From Pirellulales bacterium (GTDB lineage: Bacteria > Planctomycetota > Planctomycetia > Pirellulales > JALHPA01), in the NCBI GenBank assembly GCA_033762255.1, contig JANRLT010000051.1, forward strand, positions 41,394 through 105,393: a stretch of 64,000 bases of DNA, written 5' to 3'. Position numbers and translations under genes: made by a program. This document shows positions 8,887 through 18,212 of this stretch, piece by piece; the stretch's first letter is position 1; every line of letters starts with the position of its first letter. Under the pieces are notes generated by a model, which saw only the letters and a list, made by a program, of their open reading frames with translations, was not told the DNA's origin and ran no database searches.

Positions 8887-9789
8887 ATGACCTATCATTC
8901 GCGCTTCCGCCGGTTATGGGCGCTTGCCTGGTGTTGCGGGTTGCTATGTTTTGCGACCACCGCCGGTCTGGCCAATCCCGTCAGCAAACTCGTTAGCGAG
9001 ACGATGGAATATCTGGGCAAGAATTTTGCCCGCGAAGTGGCTGAGCAAGGGACCGAAACCGTGGCCAAGCGACTAGAAACGCTCTCCGCGCGGCATGGCG
9101 AGGCAGTAGTCACCGCCGCCACTCGCCGTGTCGGCCCGCGCGCGCTGCGCATTGCCGAGGAGGCCGGCGAAAATGCCCTTCCCGCGTTGACCACGCTTTC
9201 AAAATATGGCGACAACGCCCTGGCTGTCGTGACCGATTCGACCCAACTCCGATTGGTGGCCAATCTAGGTGATAACGCCGCAGCGGCCTTGGTGAAGCAT
9301 GGCAACGCCGCCACGCCGGTAATATCAAAATTTGGCGGCGAAGCCGCCGAGGCGCTGGCCAAACTTTCCAGCCAAGAAGGCCGCCAACTGGCCATCATGG
9401 CCAGCGAAGGGACCCTGGCTATCATTCCCCAATCTCCGGCGGTGCTGCGCGTCATTGGCAAATATGGCGATCGGGCGATGAACTTTGTCTGGCGCAACAA
9501 ACTAACACTGGCAAGTGTGGCGGCGTGCGCGGCATTTGTCAGCAATCCCGAACCTTTCCTGGACGGGGCCAAGGACCTGTCCGTGGTGGTGGCGGAAAAC
9601 GCGATCAAGCCCCTGGCCCAGGTGCCCGCTGAATTGGCCAAAGAAGCCGGCAAGTCCACGGAATGGACGATTGTGATCGTGACGGGGTTGGTCCTGTTTA
9701 CCGGGTATGGTGCCTGGCGTTATTGGTTGCGGCAAGTGGTGGAGGACAATAAAATGCGTTACCAATCACCCGAAAGGGGCAAGCATTAG
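8887..9789 (+). CDS. Unknown exported protein with degenerate G-x-x-A repeats and C-terminal anchor
   Basis: No family is recognised. A signal peptide (residues 1-29, ending in GLANP) is followed by a repetitive helical region, about 70-200, in which short units of the form [KN]-x-G-[DEG]-[NER]-A recur (KYGDNALA, NLGDNAAA, KFGGEAAE, KYGDRAMN and others). A hydrophobic stretch lies near 206-219, and a clear transmembrane helix at 260-281 is followed by a short basic tail, giving an exported domain anchored at its C-terminus. It follows another unknown membrane protein in the same direction. Its TAG stop shares the TTAG tetranucleotide with the TAA stop of the convergent metF gene, so there is no room for a terminator between them. 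Confidence 0.78.
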   Translation: MTYHSRFRRLWALAWCCGLLCFATTAGLANPVSKLVSETMEYLGKNFAREVAEQGTETVAKRLETLSARHGEAVVTAATRRVGPRALRIAEEAGENALPALTTLSKYGDNALAVVTDSTQLRLVANLGDNAAAALVKHGNAATPVISKFGGEAAEALAKLSSQEGRQLAIMASEGTLAIIPQSPAVLRVIGKYGDRAMNFVWRNKLTLASVAACAAFVSNPEPFLDGAKDLSVVVAENAIKPLAQVPAELAKEAGKSTEWTIVIVTGLVLFTGYGAWRYWLRQVVEDNKMRYQSPERGKH

Positions 9790-10661
9790 CTTGATTGTAT
9801 CCCCGCGCTCTCCAGTACCCGCATGGTCGCCGCGGATTTATTTAGCACATAAAAATGGATGCCCGGCACGCCCGCGGCCACCAGTTCCCGCACTTGCCGC
9901 GTGGCAAACTCCACGCCAATTTCAAACTGCGCCGCTTCATCCATTCCGGCGGCGGATAACGCGGCGGCAAATTCCTCTGGCAATCGCGCCTTGCACAAAC
10001 TGGCAATTCGCTGAATCTGCGCAAAATTGGTCACGGGCAAAATGCCCGGGACGATGGGCACGGTCACGCCCAACTTACGAACCTGCTCCACATAGCCAAA
10101 GTAGTCCGCGTTATCATAAAACAACTGGGTGATGACGATTTCCCCCCCCAGCGCGACCTTGTTTGACAAATTTTGCAGATCGTCGGCCGCGCTGGTGGCT
10201 TCTTGGTGAATTTCTGGATATCCAGCCACCGCGATGCCAAAACGTGGAAATTCGGTATGAATCAGATTGACCAACTCGCTGGCCCAGCACAGCCCGCCGT
10301 CTACTGCGGTAAAGCGGGTTTCCCCCTTGGGCGGATCGCCGCGTAGGGCGACAATATTAGAAATGCCGCGTGAGCCAGCCTCCGACAGGTAGGCCCGCAA
10401 TTCGGCCACGGTGTTACCAACGCAGGTCAGGTGGGAGGCCACCGGCAGGCCATAACGGCGATGGACCGTCTGGCAAATATCCAACGTTTTTTCACGGGTG
10501 CTCCCCCCCGCGCCATACGTGCAAGTGACAAAGCTGGGCCGAAAGCGCATCAGTTCGTCCAGGCTGCGGTACATGGACTCTTCTCCCGCCGCCGTTTTGG
10601 GGGGAAAGAGTTCAAAAGACAAGCCAAATTTACCGGGACCGTACGCCTCGCTCAATCGCAT
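9786..10661 (-). CDS. metF: 5,10-methylenetetrahydrofolate reductase
   Basis: MetF reduces 5,10-methylene-THF to 5-methyl-THF with FAD and NADH, supplying the methyl group for methionine synthesis. The 291-residue length is normal for the bacterial enzyme. Family landmarks are all there: FELFPPKT near the N-terminus with the catalytic Glu, TCTYGAGGST, SHLTC, ALRGDPP, and the QLFYDNADYF segment that forms the substrate pocket. The start ATG at 10661 gives MRLSEAYG. The gene stands alone; its 3' end overlaps the stop of a convergent gene by four bases. I see no SAM or B12 riboswitch in the upstream 300 bases, so regulation is not visible. Confidence 0.97.
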   Translation of the reverse strand: MRLSEAYGPGKFGLSFELFPPKTAAGEESMYRSLDELMRFRPSFVTCTYGAGGSTREKTLDICQTVHRRYGLPVASHLTCVGNTVAELRAYLSEAGSRGISNIVALRGDPPKGETRFTAVDGGLCWASELVNLIHTEFPRFGIAVAGYPEIHQEATSAADDLQNLSNKVALGGEIVITQLFYDNADYFGYVEQVRKLGVTVPIVPGILPVTNFAQIQRIASLCKARLPEEFAAALSAAGMDEAAQFEIGVEFATRQVRELVAAGVPGIHFYVLNKSAATMRVLESAGIQSS

Positions 10662-10828
10662 AAACCGCTCCGCTGATGCCGTGAAGTCTGTTCACCGTAT
10701 CATACGCGGTGGCCCGATTTTCGCAAAGGTGGCGCGAAAAAGCCTAAAATCGCAGCAATGTACCAAGCTAGTGCTCTGCCAAAGATTCGTTTGTGGATGA
10801 TCCATAGGCAGCTACCCCACGGTCGGAT

Positions 10829-10875
10829 TAGGAGCGGAAAAAACCGTGGGCTAGCGCCCAGCGGCTGATCTGCCT
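10829..10875 (+). repeat. Dispersed 47-bp intergenic repeat, copy 1
   Basis: This 47-bp stretch, centred on CCGTGGGCTAGCGCCC and ending GGCTGATCTGCCT, recurs at 31167-31213 with only four or so differences and the same orientation. Both copies are outside genes. The core GGGCTAGCGCCC is nearly palindromic. It is a non-coding dispersed repeat of unknown function. Confidence 0.8.
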
Positions 10876-10906
10876 AACTCGAATCATTAACTTTGACACA
10901 GCACTC

Positions 10907-10937
10907 GCCCACGGTTTATGCAATTCAAACCGTGGGC
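10907..10937. repeat. Perfect 11-bp inverted repeat
   Basis: GCCCACGGTTT (10907-10917) and AAACCGTGGGC (10927-10937) form a perfect stem with a 9-base loop. It sits 30 bases from the dispersed repeat and reuses its CCGTGGG word, so the whole 10820-10940 block may be one structured element. There is no T-run, so it is not an obvious terminator. Confidence 0.7.
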
Positions 10938-11001
10938 GTGCATCCTACTGCTAATCAACGTAGAGCGAGGGATGTGCGGACTGGCATACGGCCATTTCAC
11001 C

Positions 11002-11436
11002 CTATCCGTGGATATACGACTTGAGGTAGTGGTTTTCCAAGGTCAGTTCTTCGCACTGATTTTTAACCAGATCGCCGATCGAGATCATCCCCACAAGTTC
11101 GGTCCCCTCCACCACGGGTAAGTGCCGGACCCGATGCGCGGTCATCAGATGCATGGCTTCTTCAACGGTGTCATTGAGTCCGCCAGCGATTACATCGCGC
11201 GTCATGCAGTCCGCCACTTCCAACAGATGTAGCGGCGTATGCATATGAGCCAGGGCGCGCAGGATATCCCGCTCGGTGATAATCCCCTGCATCCGCGATG
11301 GCCAGGCGGGGTCCACCACGACCAGGGAGCCTATGTTATGCTGCACCAACTGCTTGACCACGTCATCCAGGCTGGCATTGGCCCGGATCGAATGCACGGC
11401 GTGCCCCTTGTTCGCTAAAATATGACGCAACTGCAT
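11002..11436 (-). CDS. CBS-domain pair protein
   Basis: This is a small cytoplasmic protein made almost entirely of two CBS domains (about residues 5-65 and 75-130), a Bateman module that binds adenosine nucleotides and senses energy state. Diagnostic pieces are IGSLVVVD, GIITERDILRAL, and in the second domain VRHLPVVEG with MISIGDLVK. The frame extends upstream, but the ATG at 11436 (MQLRHILANKG) is preceded by GGAGA at good spacing and begins just before domain 1, so I chose it over a start at 11517. No effector domain is attached; it probably acts by binding a partner that cannot be identified here. Confidence 0.9.
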   Translation of the reverse strand: MQLRHILANKGHAVHSIRANASLDDVVKQLVQHNIGSLVVVDPAWPSRMQGIITERDILRALAHMHTPLHLLEVADCMTRDVIAGGLNDTVEEAMHLMTAHRVRHLPVVEGTELVGMISIGDLVKNQCEELTLENHYLKSYIHG

Positions 11437-11849
11437 GGCAACAATCTCCGCAAAGAAAAGAACACCAATCACTAGAAAAGAGTAATTACGCGCTTTGACG
11501 GCTATATCCACCAACAACCCCAGCCCGGGATGAGGTCAAATATTGGGCGCACAATCCCGTCACACACGGTTATTAATGCGCCTTCACAAGCGCGATCTTT
11601 GCCGTCAACCCGCGGATGCCTCTTATCCGTTGCCGATTGACTTGCTAAACCGGTTGGCAATTTGCAACCATTGCTGCCAGCTCAAAAGAAGTTATCTCTA
11701 TCTTAGAAAGATCGCTGGTCTAAAATCAAACATATTTGGAGAAAAATTTAGCGGTTCCGCCTTGTGAAAGAATTCACAATGCAAATCATTCTCAATCCTC
11801 TCTTCACACACTTATTGGCAATCAATTGCCATGACGAGCAACCCGCCAC
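11437..11849. other. Gene-free gap
   Basis: There are 413 bases between the CBS gene (start side) and the end of the tandem-DUF1080 gene. I see no ORF with family features, no strong hairpin and no RNA signature; it presumably contains the CBS promoter. Confidence 0.4.
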
Positions 11850-13139
11850 TCATTTATCAACCGCTTGCCGTGGTAGCATCTCGGCAACCTTTAGCTCGCG
11901 GAACAAAATGTCCGTGGTGGGATCATGGCCCTGCAGGGAAAACGTCCCCGCGGCGGTCCGCAGTCCTTTGCGGGGATTGTCGTCAGGTTTGCGGGTGTCG
12001 GTCCAATCGCTGACCTGGCGACCATTCACCCAGGCGGCCATGTGCGGACCATGGGCGACAAGGGTAACCGCCGTCCATTCGCGGTCGTTGCTATTGACCA
12101 GTCGGGCATTTTGGCGGCGATAAAAGCCCCCCGTACCGCAATCGACCGGCTGCGTGCGATCACCGTTTTTATAGCCGTTTTGAATTTGACATTCGTAGCC
12201 TTGGGTAAATTCGCCCGGGATCTGGCGAAAAAAGACCCCGCTATTCAACTGGTCCCCATTGGTCTGGACCTGCCATTGCAAAACAAAATCGCCATACTTA
12301 CCCGTGCTTTCCAGCATGCCGGGGCCGTTCTTGACTTGCAGTTCGCCCATAGATGTCACGCTGTACTCGCTGGCTTTACCGGGAAAGAGGGTCCAGCCGG
12401 TCAGATCCCGGCCGTTAAAGATCGGTTCTGTCCCCAGGGGGAAAAGCTTGAGGTTGCGAAAGGCAATCGGTCCGGTGTTTGCCTGAAGGGCAATCGCCCC
12501 CCGACCGAGTGGCCGGGGATCGGTATAGTCCAGCACCTGCTGGCCATCCAGTTTGACCGTGCAGCGCCCTTTGTCAAAGGTCACCTCAAAGCGATGCCAC
12601 TGGTCATCGGTGGCGGGTCCGTGGGGGGAATGGCTGAGGTCGCTTTTTTGCCGTTGAACCAGGCTGCCGGTGGGAAAAGGGCTAACCTCCGGCGCTGCAA
12701 TGTTTAGCTCATAGCAGTCCACGGCGGGACTGGTCGGTTTGGCCACGGTGCGCAAAAAAATGCCGCTATTGGTGGTTTCGGCCGCGCGAAATTCCGCGGA
12801 AAGCTGAAAATCGCCATAGTCGGTGGTCGTCACTAAAAAGCCGGGCTGCGCGCCGGAACTGCGGATTTCACCAGCGACGACTTCCCACTTGGCGTCGCCG
12901 CTGGCGTACCATCCATAAGGAAGCGGCTGGTCGGGACCGGCGGACTCGCCATCAAAGAGCAAAATCCAGCCCGCTTGGATTTCAGCGGGGGAGAGTTGAT
13001 TTTGCAGCCCGGCGGGTTGTTGCCTGGCGATGGCGCCGTTAAGCCAAAAGAGTAAGGTACCTAGTAAGGCGAGAAAGGTAATCGCGATGCATTTTTCACT
13101 TGGAGTGGCGGCGCGATTGGATGTTTGGCGTTGTGGCAT
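11850..13139 (-). CDS. Secreted protein with two DUF1080 domains
   Basis: DUF1080 (3-keto-disaccharide hydrolase, concanavalin-like jelly roll) is massively expanded in planctomycetes and linked to sugar breakdown outside the cytoplasm. Two copies are in tandem: about residues 52-240 (GWILLFDG, TNSGIFLR, WHRFEVTFD, KLDGQQV) and about 245-415 (IFNGRDLTGW, NSGVFFRQ, WTAVTLVAHGPHMAAWVNG). The second is the more canonical. A hydrophobic signal segment occupies residues 17-38. The ATG at 13139 (MPQRQTS) is chosen because it places this segment at the N-terminus; the frame is open to 13466, which would add an uncharacteristic Cys/Arg-rich lead. It is divergent from a large GH38-like gene across 133 bp, so the two may share regulation. 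Confidence 0.9.
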   Translation of the reverse strand: MPQRQTSNRAATPSEKCIAITFLALLGTLLFWLNGAIARQQPAGLQNQLSPAEIQAGWILLFDGESAGPDQPLPYGWYASGDAKWEVVAGEIRSSGAQPGFLVTTTDYGDFQLSAEFRAAETTNSGIFLRTVAKPTSPAVDCYELNIAAPEVSPFPTGSLVQRQKSDLSHSPHGPATDDQWHRFEVTFDKGRCTVKLDGQQVLDYTDPRPLGRGAIALQANTGPIAFRNLKLFPLGTEPIFNGRDLTGWTLFPGKASEYSVTSMGELQVKNGPGMLESTGKYGDFVLQWQVQTNGDQLNSGVFFRQIPGEFTQGYECQIQNGYKNGDRTQPVDCGTGGFYRRQNARLVNSNDREWTAVTLVAHGPHMAAWVNGRQVSDWTDTRKPDDNPRKGLRTAAGTFSLQGHDPTTDILFRELKVAEMLPRQAVDK

Positions 13140-13190
13140 TGTGATAAAAAATAATTGTTCGGTGTTTTCTTGGTTAACCCACATGTCATT

Positions 13191-13200
13191 AACAATTGTT
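13191..13200. promoter_or_regulatory. Palindrome in divergent promoter region
   Basis: AACAATTGTT is a perfect 10-bp palindrome, centred in the 133-bp AT-rich gap between the divergent DUF1080 and GH38-like genes. Its position fits an operator for shared control, but no regulator is known and short palindromes in AT-rich DNA occur by chance. Confidence 0.25.
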
Positions 13201-13272
13201 GATATGATACAAAAATGATTTAGATTTTGCCATTCGTTGCGGAATTTTCCGGCATATTGTTTCTTTAATCGC

Positions 13273-16251
13273 ATGCGCTTCACTGAACTTGTCATTCTGC
13301 TCCCTTGCCACAGCCTCGAAGATTTTCCGTTGTACCATACGGGCGATGACGCCAGCGGACTCCTGGCCGCGTGGTCGGCCCTCTGGCATCCGGTTCTCTT
13401 AGCGCAAGCACAAAAACTCCCCACTTGGGCCCGCTGTGATGACCCGCCCCAGGATACTACGGGCAAGCTCTTGCTCTTGCCTGGAACCTTTGGATGTGAC
13501 CTGCCCAGTGATTATGCCGCGCAAGTGGCGGAGCAGGGGGGCGTGCTGATCATCGGGGGGCCGGATCGCACTGAAATCCTGAACCAGATTTTTAAGTATA
13601 ACCTTGCCACCGGGCAAGACAGGGAGGAAGCAACAATCCCGCCGGAGCAGTTTGCCCTGGTGGATGACTTTTTTGCCCTGGCATTGGGTTACCTCTGGAC
13701 CGAGTTGCTGACCCGGCGGATGCGCTACATGAGCCTGGTCGAGGAGGCCCGCTTTGGAGAATTAGCAAGTTTGGCCGCGCGGGTTAGCGCCCTGGGAGAT
13801 GCGGACCAGACGCGCACCCATTTGCAGGGGGCCTTTGATCTGCTACTGCAGGCCCGTAGTCATTTTTATCCGGTGGATACCTATTGGCTGAATATCCTCT
13901 TGGTCAATCCACAATTTGCGGGAGCAAGCCTGCGTCGGGAACTAGCCACGGAACGCCCACAAAACATCCTGTTGTCGGCCAAGTCTCTGGCAGAAATTGC
14001 CGCCGCGGAGCCGGAAACGCTGGAACTTATTCGGGCGGGTTTGGCGGCGGAACGACTAACCGTGATCGGCGGAGACAATGACGGAGCGGAATGGCCCATT
14101 CACAACGCCGAAGCGATTCTCGCGGATTTGCGCGCGGGAGGAATGGTATGGAAGAAGTTGCTCGACCAAGAGCCACGCCACTTTGGCCGCCAGCGGCATG
14201 GTCTGACGCCTATTTTACCAGGCATTTTGCAAAGCTTAGGTTATCAGTCGGCTTGGCATATCACCTTTGACGAGGGGCGGTTTCCAGAATCGCAAAAAAC
14301 CAAAACCAGTTGGGAAGGTTGGGGGACCAAGGGGATCGAAGCGATTGGCCGGTTGCCGCTGCACGCGGGAGAGTCCGCGGCGCTGCTGAACCTGCCGGAA
14401 AAACTAGGGGCAACGATGGACCATGACCATGTGGCGGTGATGGTGTTTGTCCATTGGCCGGGGCATGGCAGCCCGTTCTTTCATGATCTCTTGCGGATTC
14501 ACGACTATGCGCCGGTGTTGGGACGATTTTGCACATTTGAACAATTCTTTAACGACAGCGTCGGCACCGGCGACTACAGCTACTTCCAGGCCGATCAGTA
14601 CCGCGCACCGTATTTGACGCAAACGAGTGCGCCTTACGCAACCAATCCCATTCTCGCTCGCCAATCCGCGTTTCAACAACGACTAGCCAATCAGCAGCAA
14701 ATGATTCTGCGCGGCTTGGCCGGAGCGCTTTGCCAGCGTGACTGCCGCACGATCACCGGGGAGCAGATTTTGCCTTTATTAGCCACGGGACTGGGGGGAA
14801 CAAACTGCGCGGTAGATAACCAACAGCAACTCCAAAATCCTGTACCCCTGGGTGTATTGCTGGTCAATCCCACATCGGCCTCCGCGCGAGTAAGACTGGT
14901 ATGGCCAGCCGCCTGGGGAGACTTGCCACTGATCAATGGCATGGTCAAAGCCGCGATCCCGCTCGCCGCCAATGATCCAACTTCTATGAGTCCCGGCCAA
15001 ACCTCCTCAATTAGCGGTGAGTTGATTGTGGAAATTCCCGCGCTCGGTTTTTCTTGGGTAGGCAAGGCAAACTCAAAAACTCCAGGAGGCCAAAAATCAG
15101 CCAAAAGCGTGCTAGGTAGCTTATTTCCAGGTCGAACGACCAAACTTGCCTCTCCAATTGCCACCCAATGGCAACTGGTAAACGAATTGGTCGAAGTGAC
15201 AATCAGCCCCCAAACCGGCGGAATCGTGGGCGTGCGCGATTTAAAACACCGGGGAAATCGGCTGTCGCAACAACTGGCGTGGCGGCTCCCAGACAGTACC
15301 AACGGCCAGTCGTGGGAAGACGAGCCGACCTATGCCACGATGCGGGCCACTCAGCTAGAAATCCAGCACAATACCGGAGTGCTGGGACAAATTGTCAGCC
15401 GGGGTGATTTGGTCGATGCGGGGGGAGAGGTCTATGCCCGCTTTGAACAGCAAACCAGCCTGGCGGCGGGGAGCCGGGTGGTGGAACTAACAATCAAAGT
15501 TTGGCCGTTAAAACCCTTGCAGCCTGATCCGTGGCAATCCTATCTGGCCTGTCGCTGGGCGTGGCCGCACGAGACCCAAGAGCTGTGGCGCAGCGTGCAT
15601 GAGGCCGCGCAACTGACTACGGCCAAACGGATCGAAGCGGCAGACTTTGTGGAGATCCGCGATGAAAAGGTCCGCACCACGATTTTGACGGGGGGCTTGG
15701 CCTTTCACTTACGTACGGAATACCGCAAATTCGACACGCTTTTAGCGGTTTCGCGCGAGGAACCTCCCGCTAACCAACAACCTTGGGTTTGGCGGTTGGG
15801 GATTGGACTGGATTTGCCGAATTGTGCGGCCGTTGCCAGGCAGTTTGCGTTGGGGGCTATATGCCATCAACTCAACTCATCCGCTACAAATGACGTACCA
15901 GTATCATTGAATAGTAGGGTTTTGCCCGGTTCTGGCTGGCCGAGCGTCAATTGCGACTGGCCCGGAGACCGGCCCACAACCGGCTGGCTAGTGCATGTGG
16001 ATGTGCGGGATGTCCTGGTAACGGCCATTGAATCTTTACTGCAGGAAGACCGTGTGTGCGGCCTGCGGCTACGCTTGCAAGAAACCGCGGGGTTAGCCGG
16101 GCCAGTCCACGTGCAACTGTTTCATCCCATCAGCTCGGCCCAGCGCATTCAATTTAGCGGGGAAGCCCAAGAGATTTTGACTATTGAAAATAATCGCGTG
16201 CGCGTTGATCTGGAAGCATACGATTGGGCCGAGATTGCCCTGTGGTGGTAA
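13273..16251 (+). CDS. Very large GH38-like protein, possible glycosidase
   Basis: This 992-residue protein has the build of a glycoside hydrolase 38/57-type enzyme: an N-terminal catalytic-like half (about 1-480) followed by beta-sandwich regions (about 500-990). The segment around 330-450 (WHITFDEGRFPES, MDHDHVAVMVFVHWPGHGSPF) resembles the alpha-mannosidase barrel, and the C-terminal half with VTISPQTGGIVGVRDL resembles the GH38 beta domain entry. I cannot point to an unambiguous nucleophile, so activity is not established. No signal peptide is seen. The start ATG 13273 (MRFTELVILLP) lies 12 codons inside a longer open frame. Divergent pairing with a DUF1080 gene supports a role in carbohydrate use. 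Alternative: an inactive or new family. Confidence 0.75.
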   Translation: MRFTELVILLPCHSLEDFPLYHTGDDASGLLAAWSALWHPVLLAQAQKLPTWARCDDPPQDTTGKLLLLPGTFGCDLPSDYAAQVAEQGGVLIIGGPDRTEILNQIFKYNLATGQDREEATIPPEQFALVDDFFALALGYLWTELLTRRMRYMSLVEEARFGELASLAARVSALGDADQTRTHLQGAFDLLLQARSHFYPVDTYWLNILLVNPQFAGASLRRELATERPQNILLSAKSLAEIAAAEPETLELIRAGLAAERLTVIGGDNDGAEWPIHNAEAILADLRAGGMVWKKLLDQEPRHFGRQRHGLTPILPGILQSLGYQSAWHITFDEGRFPESQKTKTSWEGWGTKGIEAIGRLPLHAGESAALLNLPEKLGATMDHDHVAVMVFVHWPGHGSPFFHDLLRIHDYAPVLGRFCTFEQFFNDSVGTGDYSYFQADQYRAPYLTQTSAPYATNPILARQSAFQQRLANQQQMILRGLAGALCQRDCRTITGEQILPLLATGLGGTNCAVDNQQQLQNPVPLGVLLVNPTSASARVRLVWPAAWGDLPLINGMVKAAIPLAANDPTSMSPGQTSSISGELIVEIPALGFSWVGKANSKTPGGQKSAKSVLGSLFPGRTTKLASPIATQWQLVNELVEVTISPQTGGIVGVRDLKHRGNRLSQQLAWRLPDSTNGQSWEDEPTYATMRATQLEIQHNTGVLGQIVSRGDLVDAGGEVYARFEQQTSLAAGSRVVELTIKVWPLKPLQPDPWQSYLACRWAWPHETQELWRSVHEAAQLTTAKRIEAADFVEIRDEKVRTTILTGGLAFHLRTEYRKFDTLLAVSREEPPANQQPWVWRLGIGLDLPNCAAVARQFALGAICHQLNSSATNDVPVSLNSRVLPGSGWPSVNCDWPGDRPTTGWLVHVDVRDVLVTAIESLLQEDRVCGLRLRLQETAGLAGPVHVQLFHPISSAQRIQFSGEAQEILTIENNRVRVDLEAYDWAEIALWW

Positions 16252-16442
16252 GTCCGAAACATTGCAGATCCGGGATTGCAAGAATAGTTCCTGGCGAGAC
16301 TTGGGGATTTTTATAAAATTCACTAAAAAACACCAGCATGTCCGTTTTCAAAATGATTATCTTACCCTAATATGTTTAGCTATCGCGGTGTAAAAAAAGC
16401 ACCCGGATACCGACGCACACTCTTTTCTTGGGGGAGGATCGC

Positions 16443-18140
16443 ATGTTGCCCGCATCCAAATTTGGGACAATTATTCTATTGGCCGCATGTGCGGCTGGAG
16501 GTTGGTTAGCCGCGCAAGTCCCCTCTTCTATTGGTTCCCTGGCCACGCCTCGTCAATTGCCGGCTGCCGAACCGGTCCCCGCCGCCATTAACACTGATGT
16601 TGCCATACAATTGGCTCGGCGAAATCAACAGGTCACCGCCAATCTGCAAGCCAGCGGGAAAAAGCCGAACATCCTGGTGATTTGGGGGGATGATATTGGC
16701 ACTTGGAATATCAGCCATAACAACCGGGGAATGATGGGATTTCAAACGCCCAACATTGATCGGATTGCCCGGGAGGGGATTTCCTTTACGGACTATTACG
16801 GCCAACAAAGCTGCACCGCCGGCCGCGCGGCGTTTTTGGCGGGTAATGTGCCGGTGCGCACCGGCATGACAAAAGTAGGTTTACCTGGCGCAAAGGAAGG
16901 CTGGCAAAAGACGGATTGCACAATTGCCACGGTCATGAAAAGCCTGGGTTACTCAACGGGTCAATTTGGCAAAAACCACCAAGGCGACCGGGATGAACAC
17001 CTCCCCACGATGCATGGTTTTGATGAATTTCTGGGAAATCTGTATCACTTGAACGCCGAAGAAGAACCAGAAAACGAGGATTATCCACGGGCCCCCGAAT
17101 TTCGCAAACGCTTTGGCCCGCGGGGAGTTCTCAAAACCAAGGCCGATGGACGGGGAGGCCAAACCATTGAAGACACTGGTCCCCTGACCAAAAAACGGAT
17201 GGAAACGATTGATGAAGAAACCGTGGCCGCCGCCCAGGACTTTATCAAGCGGCAAAACGCCGCGGGCAAGCCCTTCTTTTGCTGGTGGAATGGCACGCGG
17301 ATGCATTTTCGCACCCATGTAAAGGCCGAAAATCGCGGACTATCCGGTCCCAGCGGCAATGAGTATCACGACGGCATGGTGGAACACGATGGACACGTGG
17401 GGCAATTGCTAAAATTGCTGGATGACCTGGGGATTGCTAATGACACGATAGTGTATTATTCCACTGACAACGGGCCGCACTACAACACCTGGCCCGACGC
17501 GGGAACAACCCCCTTTCGCAGCGAAAAGAACTCCAACTGGGAAGGGGCTTATCGCGTTCCGGCGTTTATTCGCTGGCCGGGACAGTTTCCGGCGGGAGTG
17601 ACGCTGAACGGGATTGTTTCCCACGAGGACTGGCTGCCGACATTTGCCGCCGCCGCGGGATCAACCAATATCGCCGAACAACTTCGTTCCGGAGTGGAAT
17701 TGAACGGGCGCAAGTATCGCAATTACATTGACGGCGTGAATCAGTTGGAATATTTACGGGGAAAAACACAGGAATCACCCCGCAAGGATTTTATTTACGT
17801 CAATGACGACGGTCAGATCGTGGCTATCCGCTATAGCGACTGGAAAGTCGTATTTCTCGAAAACCGCGGCCAGGCCTTTGGCGTTTGGCGCGAGCCCTTT
17901 ACCGAACTGCGCGTCCCTCTCTTGTTTAATTTGCGTCGCGACCCCTTTGAAAAGGCCCAGCATAACTCCAATACCTACAACGATTGGTTTTTAGATCGGC
18001 CATTTATCGTGGTTCCAATTCAGGGGATCGCCGCGAAATTTTTGCAAACGATGAAGGACTATCCACCCAGCCAAACCCCGGGTTCGTTCAATCTGGAAAA
18101 AATTCAAAAACAGATTGAAGCGGGAGCGAGCGGAAAGTAA
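16443..18140 (+). CDS. Secreted arylsulfatase
   Basis: This sulfatase hydrolyses sulfate esters, typically of algal or mucin polysaccharides, in the periplasm or outside. The N-terminus is a hydrophobic export signal (about residues 7-25). The catalytic site C124-T-A-G-R128 is the Cys-type motif that must be oxidised to formylglycine, followed by AAFLAG. Metal ligands D83 and D84 are in VIWGDDIGTW, and STDNGPHYNTW supplies the later Asp-Asn pair. The ATG at 16443 is preceded by GGAGGATC, an excellent ribosome site. The gene for the formylglycine-generating enzyme follows 72 bases later on the same strand, implying a matched operon. Length 565 is usual for the family. Confidence 0.95.
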   Translation: MLPASKFGTIILLAACAAGGWLAAQVPSSIGSLATPRQLPAAEPVPAAINTDVAIQLARRNQQVTANLQASGKKPNILVIWGDDIGTWNISHNNRGMMGFQTPNIDRIAREGISFTDYYGQQSCTAGRAAFLAGNVPVRTGMTKVGLPGAKEGWQKTDCTIATVMKSLGYSTGQFGKNHQGDRDEHLPTMHGFDEFLGNLYHLNAEEEPENEDYPRAPEFRKRFGPRGVLKTKADGRGGQTIEDTGPLTKKRMETIDEETVAAAQDFIKRQNAAGKPFFCWWNGTRMHFRTHVKAENRGLSGPSGNEYHDGMVEHDGHVGQLLKLLDDLGIANDTIVYYSTDNGPHYNTWPDAGTTPFRSEKNSNWEGAYRVPAFIRWPGQFPAGVTLNGIVSHEDWLPTFAAAAGSTNIAEQLRSGVELNGRKYRNYIDGVNQLEYLRGKTQESPRKDFIYVNDDGQIVAIRYSDWKVVFLENRGQAFGVWREPFTELRVPLLFNLRRDPFEKAQHNSNTYNDWFLDRPFIVVPIQGIAAKFLQTMKDYPPSQTPGSFNLEKIQKQIEAGASGK

Positions 18141-18212
18141 TCCGTTCGTCTCCGGTCAATTCAATTAGCGTCGGGACAATAGTTTATCACCTCCCACAAT
18201 CTCCCAATTGTT

